Position numbers and translations under genes: made by a program
Assembly: GCA_002437495.1 (NCBI GenBank)
Contig: DJQA01000015.1
Coordinates: forward strand, 22,662-86,661
DNA from: Prevotellaceae bacterium UBA6398
GTDB taxonomy: Bacteria; Bacteroidota; Bacteroidia; Bacteroidales; Bacteroidaceae
Length of the DNA: 64,000 bases
Direction: 5' to 3'
The notes under the pieces: generated by a model
What the model saw: the letters and a program-made list of their open reading frames with translations, nothing else
Told to the model about the DNA's origin: nothing
Database searches by the model: none
Shown here: piece by piece, positions 43,454 to 50,745 of the stretch
Position numbering within the stretch: the first letter of the stretch is position 1
Layout: the number at the start of each line of letters is the position of its first letter

Positions 43454-44740
43454 TCAGTTGTGGTAGTATCTGTGAAATGTAAGTTCGTAAAGTTTTCGGA
43501 TTTTCAATCCCACTTTTTCCCATGTAATTTGGTCAACTTCTTTTTTGCCCTCGTCTTTAAGGTATTTGTAAAGAGAGTCGTTTGTGCAGATTGAGTACAT
43601 AGCATCAGCCATTGCGTTAATGTCCCAATAGTCGAGCTTTATGCAGTTCTTCAGGATTTCTGAGCAGCCGGATTGCTTGCTTATTATTGATGGCACTCCG
43701 CATTGCATTGCTTCAAGGGGTGATATTCCGAATGGTTCCGACACGGATGGCATTACGTAAACATCGCTTTTGCAGTATGCTTCGTAAACCTGGTTGCCTT
43801 TCATGAAGCCTGGAAAATGAAAGCGGTCGGTTATGCCACGGCGTGCCGCCAATTCTATCATGGCGTTCATCATATCGCCGCTTCCTGCCATGCAGAACCT
43901 AATGTGTCGTGTGCGCTGTAGCACAAGAGTGGCCGCTTCTACGAAATATTCCGGCCCTTTCTGCATGGTTATTCTTCCGAGGAAGGTTACGATGCGTTCC
44001 TTGCGCTCTTTAAGCGGAAGGCGGTGGGCGATGATTTCCTGCTTTTCAGGTTCGAGCGGATATACAGCGTTGTGCACGGCAAAGCATTTGTCGGGGGATT
44101 GGTGGTAATGGTTTATTACGGTTTGCCGTGTGAGTTCGCTCACACACATTATGCAGTCGGCGTGGTCCATGCCATCTTTTTCAATGCCGTAAACGGTTGG
44201 GTTTACGTGTCCCCTGCTTCGGTCGAAATCAGTTGCGTGCACATGGATTACAAGTGGCTTTCCCGATACTTGTTTCGCATGTATTCCCGCAGGATATGTC
44301 AACCAGTCGTGCGCGTGAATAATGTCGTATTGTTGTTGTCGTGCCACAACTCCCGCCACAATGGAATAGTTGTTTATTTCCTCGTATAGGTTGTCGGGAT
44401 ATCTTCCGGAGAAATTTATGCAACCGAGGTCATCGGTTAGGCGGTAGCTGAAATCTGCGTAAATGTGGTTTCGCAGATTGTAATAAAGTTCCGGCGACAT
44501 TCTGTGCCCTATCCGCTGCTCAACGTATTCGCGGCTTACATCGCGCCACACAATTGGCACGTTGTTCATTGGTATGATATTGAGAAAAGAGCGGTCTTCG
44601 TCTCCGTGGGGGTTGGGCAGGCACAGGGTTATGTCCATGTCTCCTTGTTCTGCAAGCCCTTTTGTTATTCCGTAGCTTGCAGTTCCAAGGCCGCCAAGGA
44701 TATGGGGAGGAAACTCCCATCCGAACATTAGAACTTTCAT
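43454..44740 (-). CDS. GT4 glycosyltransferase, glycogen synthase-like
   Basis: The 428-residue GT-B enzyme begins MFGWEFPPHILGGLGTASYG, the acceptor-loop signature of glycogen and starch synthases. HAHDWLTYPAGIHAK follows, then the donor site FLGRITMQKGPEYFVEAA and the late EPFGISPLEAMQCGVPSI motif with the E-x7-E pair. It probably elongates glycogen in the cytoplasm. Its start overlaps the debranching-enzyme stop by four bases. Confidence 0.92.
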   Translation of the reverse strand: MKVLMFGWEFPPHILGGLGTASYGITKGLAEQGDMDITLCLPNPHGDEDRSFLNIIPMNNVPIVWRDVSREYVEQRIGHRMSPELYYNLRNHIYADFSYRLTDDLGCINFSGRYPDNLYEEINNYSIVAGVVARQQQYDIIHAHDWLTYPAGIHAKQVSGKPLVIHVHATDFDRSRGHVNPTVYGIEKDGMDHADCIMCVSELTRQTVINHYHQSPDKCFAVHNAVYPLEPEKQEIIAHRLPLKERKERIVTFLGRITMQKGPEYFVEAATLVLQRTRHIRFCMAGSGDMMNAMIELAARRGITDRFHFPGFMKGNQVYEAYCKSDVYVMPSVSEPFGISPLEAMQCGVPSIISKQSGCSEILKNCIKLDYWDINAMADAMYSICTNDSLYKYLKDEGKKEVDQITWEKVGLKIRKLYELTFHRYYHN

Positions 44741-46713
44741 ATGGACTCCTCTTTATAAGGATTGTTTTCATTGTATTTTTCAAGCAGCCTTTCTGCCCTT
44801 AGAATGCCGCTTACACTCATGGCATAGGCAAAAGCCCCTCTTCCGTGGAATGGTGGGTCGCCGTCAAACAGTTCGGGAAGCGTGCCTATGAAGTGGTATG
44901 ACATTTCTTCGTCAAAGCCTATAAGCTGGCGCTCTATGTATGTGAGTCCGCTGCGCTTGTAAACTTTTAGATATGCTTCAAGGTAGAACCCCATAAGCCA
45001 CGGCCATGCAGTACCTTGATGGTAGCAACGGTCGCGCTGCTGCTGCGGTCCGGCGAATATAGGGTTGTAGCCTCCGCTCTTTGGGCTTAACGAGCGTATT
45101 CCCTTTGGGGTAACCAGTTCCCTTGTGCATATATCGAGTACGCTTTTCCTGTAGGCGGGCGAAAGAGGTGAATGATCTAGTGCAACGGCGAATATTTGGT
45201 TTGGCCTTACACTCCAGTCGGGAGTAGTGCCGTCAACGTAGTCGAACAAGTAGCCGTAGGAATTGAGGAATGTTTTGCTGAAGGAGGTTTCTATCTTTTT
45301 TACGATGGTTGTTGTCTCAAACAGGGAGGCTTTTTCTTCTTCAGTGCCGAATTCGTTTATCAGTTCTGCTTGGAATTTAAGTGCGTTGTACCAAAGGGCA
45401 TTAAATTCCACAATATATCCGGAGCGGGGCACCAAAGGCTTTCCGTTGATGGTGGAGTTCATCCAAGTAACGGCCTTTTCGTGTCCGTTTGAATAAACAA
45501 GCCCGTTGTCGTGTACGAACAGGTTGGTGTGCTTTCCTGCTGCAATGAAGCTGATGATTTCGTTGAGCAACTGCCCATATTTCGTGTAGCAGTCTTTGGG
45601 CGAAACGAGCTTCGCGTATTGCTGTATGCACCATGTTGCCCACAAAGGCACATCGGGCTTTTCTATTTCGTATATTTTGACAGTAAGGGGGTGGCTGCTC
45701 ATGAATTCGCGTATGCCTTTGGCGAATGTGCTCATGTAAGCTTCAAATAGCGCGGTCTCCCCTATGTTTAGCGTAAGTCCCGGCATTGCCACAAGCATGT
45801 CTCTTGCGCGGCATTTGAACCATGGCCAGCCTGCTATGATATAGTGTTCCCCGTTTTCCTCAATTTTGAACTGGTGGGCGGCGTGTACAAGGCATTGGTA
45901 GAAGTTGCCGATTCCCTCGTGTATGTCAACTTCCTTGTCCATTTGCCTTTTCATTAGCGTGGGGCGCATTTCGCTAAGTCCCGCGCTGAAAACAATTTGT
46001 TCTCCCTTTCGTATGTCAACTTCGAAATAGCCGGGAACCACAAGGTCCTCGTTCGACTCGTACCCTCGTTCGCGCTCGCGGGGGTAGTCAAGACCGAGAT
46101 ACCATTGCGGGTCGTAAACAAATTCGCTCTTTTTGTTCAGTTGCATATAAAGGTCGGGATAGCCGCTGTAAAGGCACATCTTTATGCCATTGGCTATCGG
46201 ATCGTAGTTAAGGTTTGCTGCCCAATTTTCATGGGTGAACTGGTTTGCACATCGGAATGCGAGAAACGGTTTGAAGCGCAACTTAGTTTTCGAGTGTGCG
46301 TCAATAAGTGTGTATCTGATTAGTATTCTCGGTTCGCCCGACTGGAACGCGATTTCCTTTTGCAACACAACGCCTCCAACGCGGTATGTGGTTATAGGCA
46401 CCTTGAACCATTCAAAATGGTTTATGTATTTGTGCCCCTTGGGGCTATAGTTGTCGCCCTGGTATTTGTGCAGGCCAAGATTAAACTCTGCGCCGTGCTG
46501 TATCACGGTTTCATCGAGTGATGAAAGCAGCACGTGGCTTTTGTCGTCCATGGTTGGTATGGGAACTACAAGCAGGCCGTCGTATTTGCGGATGTTGCAT
46601 CCAACAAGTGTGGTCGAAGCATACGAACCGCCTTTGTTGGTTAGCAAAATCTCTTTATACAGGCTTTCCTGTAGGTTTGTCATCTGTGGCTTGTCGAACT
46701 TTAGGTAGCTCAT
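44737..46713 (-). CDS. Glycogen debranching enzyme (amylo-alpha-1,6-glucosidase type)
   Basis: The 658-residue cytoplasmic protein has an N-terminal GDE_N domain (about 10-240) and a C-terminal (alpha/alpha)6 domain (about 280-650) with AGWPWFKCRARDMLVAMPG, NDNGLVYSNGHEKAVTWM-like residues, SGYIVEFNALWYNALKF and QGTAWPWLMGFYLEAYL. It removes alpha-1,6 branches of glycogen. It is the first gene of the glycogen operon, with a -7 box 26 bases upstream. Confidence 0.93.
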   Translation of the reverse strand: MSYLKFDKPQMTNLQESLYKEILLTNKGGSYASTTLVGCNIRKYDGLLVVPIPTMDDKSHVLLSSLDETVIQHGAEFNLGLHKYQGDNYSPKGHKYINHFEWFKVPITTYRVGGVVLQKEIAFQSGEPRILIRYTLIDAHSKTKLRFKPFLAFRCANQFTHENWAANLNYDPIANGIKMCLYSGYPDLYMQLNKKSEFVYDPQWYLGLDYPRERERGYESNEDLVVPGYFEVDIRKGEQIVFSAGLSEMRPTLMKRQMDKEVDIHEGIGNFYQCLVHAAHQFKIEENGEHYIIAGWPWFKCRARDMLVAMPGLTLNIGETALFEAYMSTFAKGIREFMSSHPLTVKIYEIEKPDVPLWATWCIQQYAKLVSPKDCYTKYGQLLNEIISFIAAGKHTNLFVHDNGLVYSNGHEKAVTWMNSTINGKPLVPRSGYIVEFNALWYNALKFQAELINEFGTEEEKASLFETTTIVKKIETSFSKTFLNSYGYLFDYVDGTTPDWSVRPNQIFAVALDHSPLSPAYRKSVLDICTRELVTPKGIRSLSPKSGGYNPIFAGPQQQRDRCYHQGTAWPWLMGFYLEAYLKVYKRSGLTYIERQLIGFDEEMSYHFIGTLPELFDGDPPFHGRGAFAYAMSVSGILRAERLLEKYNENNPYKEESI

Positions 46714-46738
46714 GGTAATGCTGGACTTGTTTTGTTTT

Positions 46739-46746
46739 CAAAGGTA
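46739..46746 (-). promoter_or_regulatory. -7 promoter box of the glycogen operon
   Basis: Reads TACCTTTG on the minus strand, 26 bases upstream of the start at 46713. Confidence 0.5.
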
Positions 46747-46974
46747 GTCATTTTTTTGTTGAAAAGAGCACTTTGCAAACTGACTTTTTATGTTTTGTGT
46801 TTAATTTTGCAATGTATCTTGGCACGGGCGTGGAATTTGTCCCGGTTTCTTTAAGCGCTTGTTTATGCAAGCGTATGTAGTTCCGGGAGATGCAACTATG
46901 TAAAACAGTGCAGTTCGTGTAAACGGTTTAGTTTTGCAAAACGAGGCGGCGCGTATTTTTGTTTTTCTTGGGTT

Positions 46975-47072
46975 TGCAAAGGCGAAAACTATGTAGGATG
47001 TAGAATTTTCTAGGTCAAATATAATTTAAACTACATAGGACGTAGTTTTTTCTACGTCAAACATTGTTTTTG
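46975..47072 (+). repeat. Palindromic-array intergenic repeat, copy 10 (diverged)
   Basis: The most diverged copy. Palindromic units such as TACATAGGACGTA are still spaced at 21 bp with T-rich spacers, but the first two units are decayed. It abuts the 3' end of miaA and lies in a 364-base gap before the glycogen promoter. A small hairpin (46856-46873) and a plus-strand TAATTTTG (46802-46809) also lie in this gap, without a supported gene. Confidence 0.75.
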
Positions 47073-47077
47073 CAGCA

Positions 47078-48052
47078 TCATTTGTTTGTGCTGCTTGTAT
47101 GTTTTTCCCAAATGTCTATAACCGTGTCGGCAATATCGTCTATCGGTTTTGTTGCGTCAAGCCAGTGCAGCTTTATTCCGCGTCGTTCCATGCCGCGAAA
47201 CCATGTCATTTGCCGTTTGGCGAATTGCCTGATGGCGATATTAAGCTTTTCGAACATTTCGCTGTATTTGATTTTTCCTATGGCATAGAGCGTAACGTAT
47301 TTGTATTCCAAACCGTAGTACATTAGTTCCTCAGGGGTTATAGGGGCGGTTGATGGTACCCGGCTGTTGTTTTCTGTTGCCATTCCGATTAGCGACCTTA
47401 TTTCGTCAACCATGCCGGCTTCGAGCCTTTCCTCAAGTCTCTTGGTTATTCTCTGCCATCGCAACTCCCTTGGCATTTCAAGGCAGAAGTTCACGCTTTC
47501 GGGCTGTGAAAATTCCTCGGGCTTTATTGGGTGCCTGCTATAGTAGTCCTCTATCTCTATAGCGCGTATGGCGCGTTTCGGAGTGTCAACATCGGTTGTG
47601 TTGTGTAGCTTTTTGCCGTAGCTTTTCAGTATCTCCGTAAGCTCATCAAGTTCTTTCCCTGCAAGACTGTTGCGCAGCGGCGTGTTTTCGGGCACGGGTG
47701 TCATTCTGTATCCCCGCAACACGCATTCCACATACATCCCCGATCCTCCGCAGAGTATTGGCGTTTTCCCGCGCGAGATTACGTCTTCGTATGCTTGCGA
47801 GAAATCGTGTTGATAGTTGTATATGTTGTATTTAACTCCCGGGTCGGCAATGTCAATAAGGTGAAATCTTATGTTTTTCCCATTTATGTTGTATTCTTCC
47901 AGGTCTTTGCCGGTGCCAAGTGTCATGCCACGGTAAATCTGTCGGCTGTCTCCGCTTATGATTTCTCCGTTTGTCCTCTCGGCCAGTCTTACGGCGAGTG
48001 CAGTTTTCCCGCAAGCCGTTGGTCCTACGATGGTGAGCATTTTATGTTCCAT
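47078..48052 (-). CDS. miaA: tRNA dimethylallyltransferase (MiaA)
   Basis: Adds a dimethylallyl group to A37 of tRNAs reading UNN codons. The 324-residue protein has the P-loop VGPTACGKTALA, the family segment EIISGDSRQIYRG, ILCGGSGMYVECVLRG, and the late RQFAKRQMTWFRG. The start at 48052 gives the P-loop at the expected distance and lies just downstream of a -7 box; a longer start at 48124 would lie inside the gap terminator. The gene is reduced by no visible lesion. Confidence 0.95.
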   Translation of the reverse strand: MEHKMLTIVGPTACGKTALAVRLAERTNGEIISGDSRQIYRGMTLGTGKDLEEYNINGKNIRFHLIDIADPGVKYNIYNYQHDFSQAYEDVISRGKTPILCGGSGMYVECVLRGYRMTPVPENTPLRNSLAGKELDELTEILKSYGKKLHNTTDVDTPKRAIRAIEIEDYYSRHPIKPEEFSQPESVNFCLEMPRELRWQRITKRLEERLEAGMVDEIRSLIGMATENNSRVPSTAPITPEELMYYGLEYKYVTLYAIGKIKYSEMFEKLNIAIRQFAKRQMTWFRGMERRGIKLHWLDATKPIDDIADTVIDIWEKHTSSTNK

Positions 48053-48079
48053 TGCTATGTTGTTCCGCTTTTGCGGTTT

Positions 48080-48112
48080 CAAAATTAGCCATATAATGTG
48101 AGAAAAAACAAA
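48080..48112 (-). promoter_or_regulatory. Promoter of miaA
   Basis: On the minus strand, TTTG (48109-48112), a 21-base spacer and TAATTTTG (48080-48087). It overlaps the terminator of gap and supports the start at 48052. Confidence 0.6.
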
Positions 48113-48147
48113 ACGCCCCCGCACAATAATGTGCAGGAGCGTTTTTT
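48111..48147 (-). terminator. Terminator of gap
   Basis: Hairpin with stem parts ACGC/GCGT and GCAC/GTGC around AATAAT, with T runs on both strands. It lies 20 bases beyond the gap stop codon. Confidence 0.8.
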
Positions 48148-48166
48148 AGTTTTGTATAAATACGGT

Positions 48167-49201
48167 TTACTTGCTGTTGTGCTTGTTCATTATCTTAATG
48201 AGGTCAACCACCTTGTGGCTGTAGCCGATTTCGTTGTCATACCACGAAACAACCTTTACGAACTTGTCGGTGAGGTAAACACCTGCGTCAGCATCGAAGA
48301 TAGAAGTCAACGGGCAGCCGAGGAAGTCGGAAGAAACAACCTTGTCCTCAGTGTAGCCGAGAATGCCCTTCAATTCGCCTTCAGAAGCGGCCTTCATTGC
48401 AGCGCAAATATCCTCTTTGGTTGCGGGTTTCTTCAAGTTAACGGTGAGGTCAACAACCGACACGTCAAGAGTCGGAACACGCATTGAAATACCGGTTAGT
48501 TTTCCGTTGAGCTCGGGGATAACCTTACCTACGGCCTTTGCTGCGCCGGTTGAAGAAGGAATGATGTTGCCGGAAGCTGCACGACCGCCGCGCCAGTCTT
48601 TCATTGAAGGACCGTCAACGGTGCGCTGTGTTGCGGTTGTTGAGTGAACAGTTGTCATCAAACCGGTTTCGATGCCGAATTTGTCGTTAAGAACCTTAGC
48701 AATAGGAGCAAGGCAGTTTGTTGTGCAAGATGCGTTTGAAACAATTTTCTGGCCGGCATATTTGTCGGTGTTTACACCGCAAACAAACATATCAGCCTGA
48801 CGACCGTCTTCACCTTTCTTTGAAGGAGCAGAAAGCACTACGTATTTGGCACCAGCCTGAAGGTGTTTCTCTGCACGATCCATTGTGAGGTAGAAGCCGG
48901 TTGATTCTACAACGTATTCTGCACCGATTTCGTCCCATTTCAAGTCAGCTGCGTCTTTCTCTGCGGTAACACGGATGTGGTTGCCGTTAACGATGAGTTC
49001 GCTCTTTTCAACATCGGCCTCAATAGTGCCGTTGAACTGACCGTGCATGGTGTCGTACTTCAGCATGTAGGCCATGTAGTCAACAGGAAGAAGGTCGTTG
49101 ATACCTACAACTATAACGTCATTCTTGTTTGCGTCCTCAAGAGTGGAACGGAAAACGAAACGGCCGATACGACCGAAACCATTAATACCAACTTTAATCA
49201 T
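48167..49201 (-). CDS. gap: Glyceraldehyde 3-phosphate dehydrogenase, type I
   Basis: Central glycolytic enzyme that converts glyceraldehyde 3-phosphate to 1,3-bisphosphoglycerate with NAD. The 344 residues have the Rossmann start VGINGFGRIGRFVFR, the catalytic cysteine in SNASCTTNCLAPIAK, and the histidine segment GLMTTVHSTTATQ. The C-terminus has WYDNEIGYSHKVVDL. It is monocistronic, with a -7 box 44 bases upstream and its own terminator. It is divergent from the DMP19 gene. Confidence 0.98.
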   Translation of the reverse strand: MIKVGINGFGRIGRFVFRSTLEDANKNDVIVVGINDLLPVDYMAYMLKYDTMHGQFNGTIEADVEKSELIVNGNHIRVTAEKDAADLKWDEIGAEYVVESTGFYLTMDRAEKHLQAGAKYVVLSAPSKKGEDGRQADMFVCGVNTDKYAGQKIVSNASCTTNCLAPIAKVLNDKFGIETGLMTTVHSTTATQRTVDGPSMKDWRGGRAASGNIIPSSTGAAKAVGKVIPELNGKLTGISMRVPTLDVSVVDLTVNLKKPATKEDICAAMKAASEGELKGILGYTEDKVVSSDFLGCPLTSIFDADAGVYLTDKFVKVVSWYDNEIGYSHKVVDLIKIMNKHNSK

Positions 49202-49749
49202 GTTTTTGATGTTTTAATTAGGTTGTTTGCTTTTTATTTTGCCGCAAAATTACGAATTTGTTTTTACTTTGCCGAGTTTTAATATAATTAATTTGGATAA
49301 GTAAGAATTTTTATAAGGAAATTCAAGGGGGATGCCGATAAGTTGAAGCACCATTGGCATGCGGTGAATATGATTGCGGACCCTTTCTCTCGGAAATTCG
49401 GTTTTATCGGTGCTACATGTGTTCTCGCGAAAGAGAAACTTTACATACAGAAATACGCGAATGGGGTGGGGAAAGTGCCTGTGGGGCCGATTTTTCGCGC
49501 ATGGCGAGGTGATGTTTATGGTGTGTCGAAGATTTTTTTGAAGTGCAAAGGTAAAAAGCCCGACTTCAAGCTTAAGTGGTGATACAACAAGATGAAGGCA
49601 ATCCAACGGACTTTTATGTGAATGGGTATTTGGCAGCTATCTAACGTTTCTGCAATGTTTATGGCGAGTGGTGGCTGTAAAATTAGCGGGACTTATAATG
49701 CCAAGTTCCACTAATTTGTTGCAACTTTGCATTTCCCAAAGTTCAGGAA
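49202..49749. other. 548-base divergent intergenic region
   Basis: The gap between gap and the DMP19 gene contains the gap -7 box at 49245-49252 and a second minus-strand TACCTTTG at 49546-49553. CAACTTTG at 49722-49729 is a weak plus-strand -7 box before the DMP19 gene. Open frames here (about 80-118 codons) have no recognisable protein character. It is one of three divergent gaps in the window and has no palindromic-array repeat. Confidence 0.4.
49245..49252 (-). promoter_or_regulatory. -7 promoter box of gap
   Basis: Reads TAATTTTG on the minus strand, 44 bases upstream of the gap start. Confidence 0.5.
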
Positions 49750-50268
49750 ATGGAAAAGAATAATATAAAATTACCCGAAACAAGCAGGGAAGAATTGGAA
49801 GCTGCAAAAAAGGCCGGTTCGGGTTCGCTCTGCGGATTGGTGATGCAAAAAGCGTTGGAAAGCGTTGGGGACAATCTGAATGCCGAATCCATGACGAAAC
49901 TAAATTCTTCGCAGATAACTGTTATTGCATATAATGTATTACGCCGCGAATTGCTTGAGGGCGGGTTCGTGCAGCTTATACACAACGGCTATGGGCCTTT
50001 TATTTTTGAGAACCCTTTCGCAAAGGCAATGCGGCTGTGGGGGCTGAAGAGCTTGTGCAATACCTTGTATGACGCGAGACGTTTGTATGAAAAGACAGCA
50101 AATGATATTGAGCGTGATTGCTCTGACGAGGAATTCATGGCGCTTTACGAGCAATACGAGAAGTTTGACGAGTATGATGACGATTTTGTGGAGCGTGAGG
50201 CGGAATATACCGCAGAGGTGGAAAAATATATTGAAAACAATCTAGAGGATTTTTTTACGGTGAGGTAG
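49750..50268 (+). CDS. DMP19/DUF4375 family protein
   Basis: The 172-residue soluble acidic protein has LNSSQITVIAYNVLRREL and GGFVQLIHNGYGPFIF, which match the DMP19 (DUF4375) domain. DMP19 proteins include a Neisseria DNA mimic that affects a regulator, but most members have no known role. The C-terminal 60 residues are helical and rich in Glu and Asp. smpB follows after 3 bases, so it is the first gene of this operon. Confidence 0.85.
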   Translation: MEKNNIKLPETSREELEAAKKAGSGSLCGLVMQKALESVGDNLNAESMTKLNSSQITVIAYNVLRRELLEGGFVQLIHNGYGPFIFENPFAKAMRLWGLKSLCNTLYDARRLYEKTANDIERDCSDEEFMALYEQYEKFDEYDDDFVEREAEYTAEVEKYIENNLEDFFTVR

Positions 50269-50271
50269 GAT

Positions 50272-50745
50272 ATGGCATTGACTCAAAAGAAAATAGAAAT
50301 AAAGAATAAGCGTGCCGAACATGACTTTTTTGTTCTCGATACATACAATGCCGGCATTGTGCTTTGTGGCACAGAGATAAAATCCATACGCGCCGGGAAA
50401 GCCGGGCTTACGGACTCGTTCTGTTATATCCGCAATGGCGAGATATGGGCTAAGAATGTTTATATAGCGGAGTATTTTTACGGCTCTTTTTATAACCACG
50501 AGGCGCGCCGCGACCGCAAACTACTGCTCAATCGCCGCGAAATAAGACGGCTGGCTGCGGAAACGAAAAATCCGGGTCTTTCAATAGTCCCGCTTTTGCT
50601 GTACATAGACGAAAACAACCGCGCAAAACTCAAAATAGGCCTTGTGCGCGGAAAAAAGGAATACGACAAGCGTCAGTCGTTAAGGGAAAAAGAAGACAAA
50701 CGTATGATGGCGGAGAAATTTAAGGCCTTAAACACAAGACGATGA
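50272..50745 (+). CDS. smpB: SsrA-binding protein (SmpB)
   Basis: Partner of tmRNA in rescue of stalled ribosomes. The 157-residue protein has the conserved IKNKRAEHDFFVLDTYNAG opening, VLCGTEIKSIRAGKAGL, LRRDRKLLLNR-type segment (HEARRDRKLLLNRREI) and the basic tail YDKRQSLREKED used for decoding-centre entry. Its stop overlaps the metH start by four bases. No tmRNA gene was recognised in the window. Confidence 0.97.
   Translation: MALTQKKIEIKNKRAEHDFFVLDTYNAGIVLCGTEIKSIRAGKAGLTDSFCYIRNGEIWAKNVYIAEYFYGSFYNHEARRDRKLLLNRREIRRLAAETKNPGLSIVPLLLYIDENNRAKLKIGLVRGKKEYDKRQSLREKEDKRMMAEKFKALNTRR

Noticed and set aside
46802..46809. Plus-strand TAATTTTG as a promoter for a small RNA
   Set aside because: There is no matching -33 box and no downstream structure or gene before miaA on the opposite strand.
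49250..49606. 118-codon minus-strand and 80-codon plus-strand frames between gap and the DMP19 gene
   Set aside because: They have no ribosome-site or domain support, the composition is unlike neighbouring proteins, and they overlap each other.
50272..50745. Cobalamin riboswitch for metH
   Set aside because: metH starts inside the smpB gene end and has no leader of its own. No B12-box-like sequence was found before the operon.
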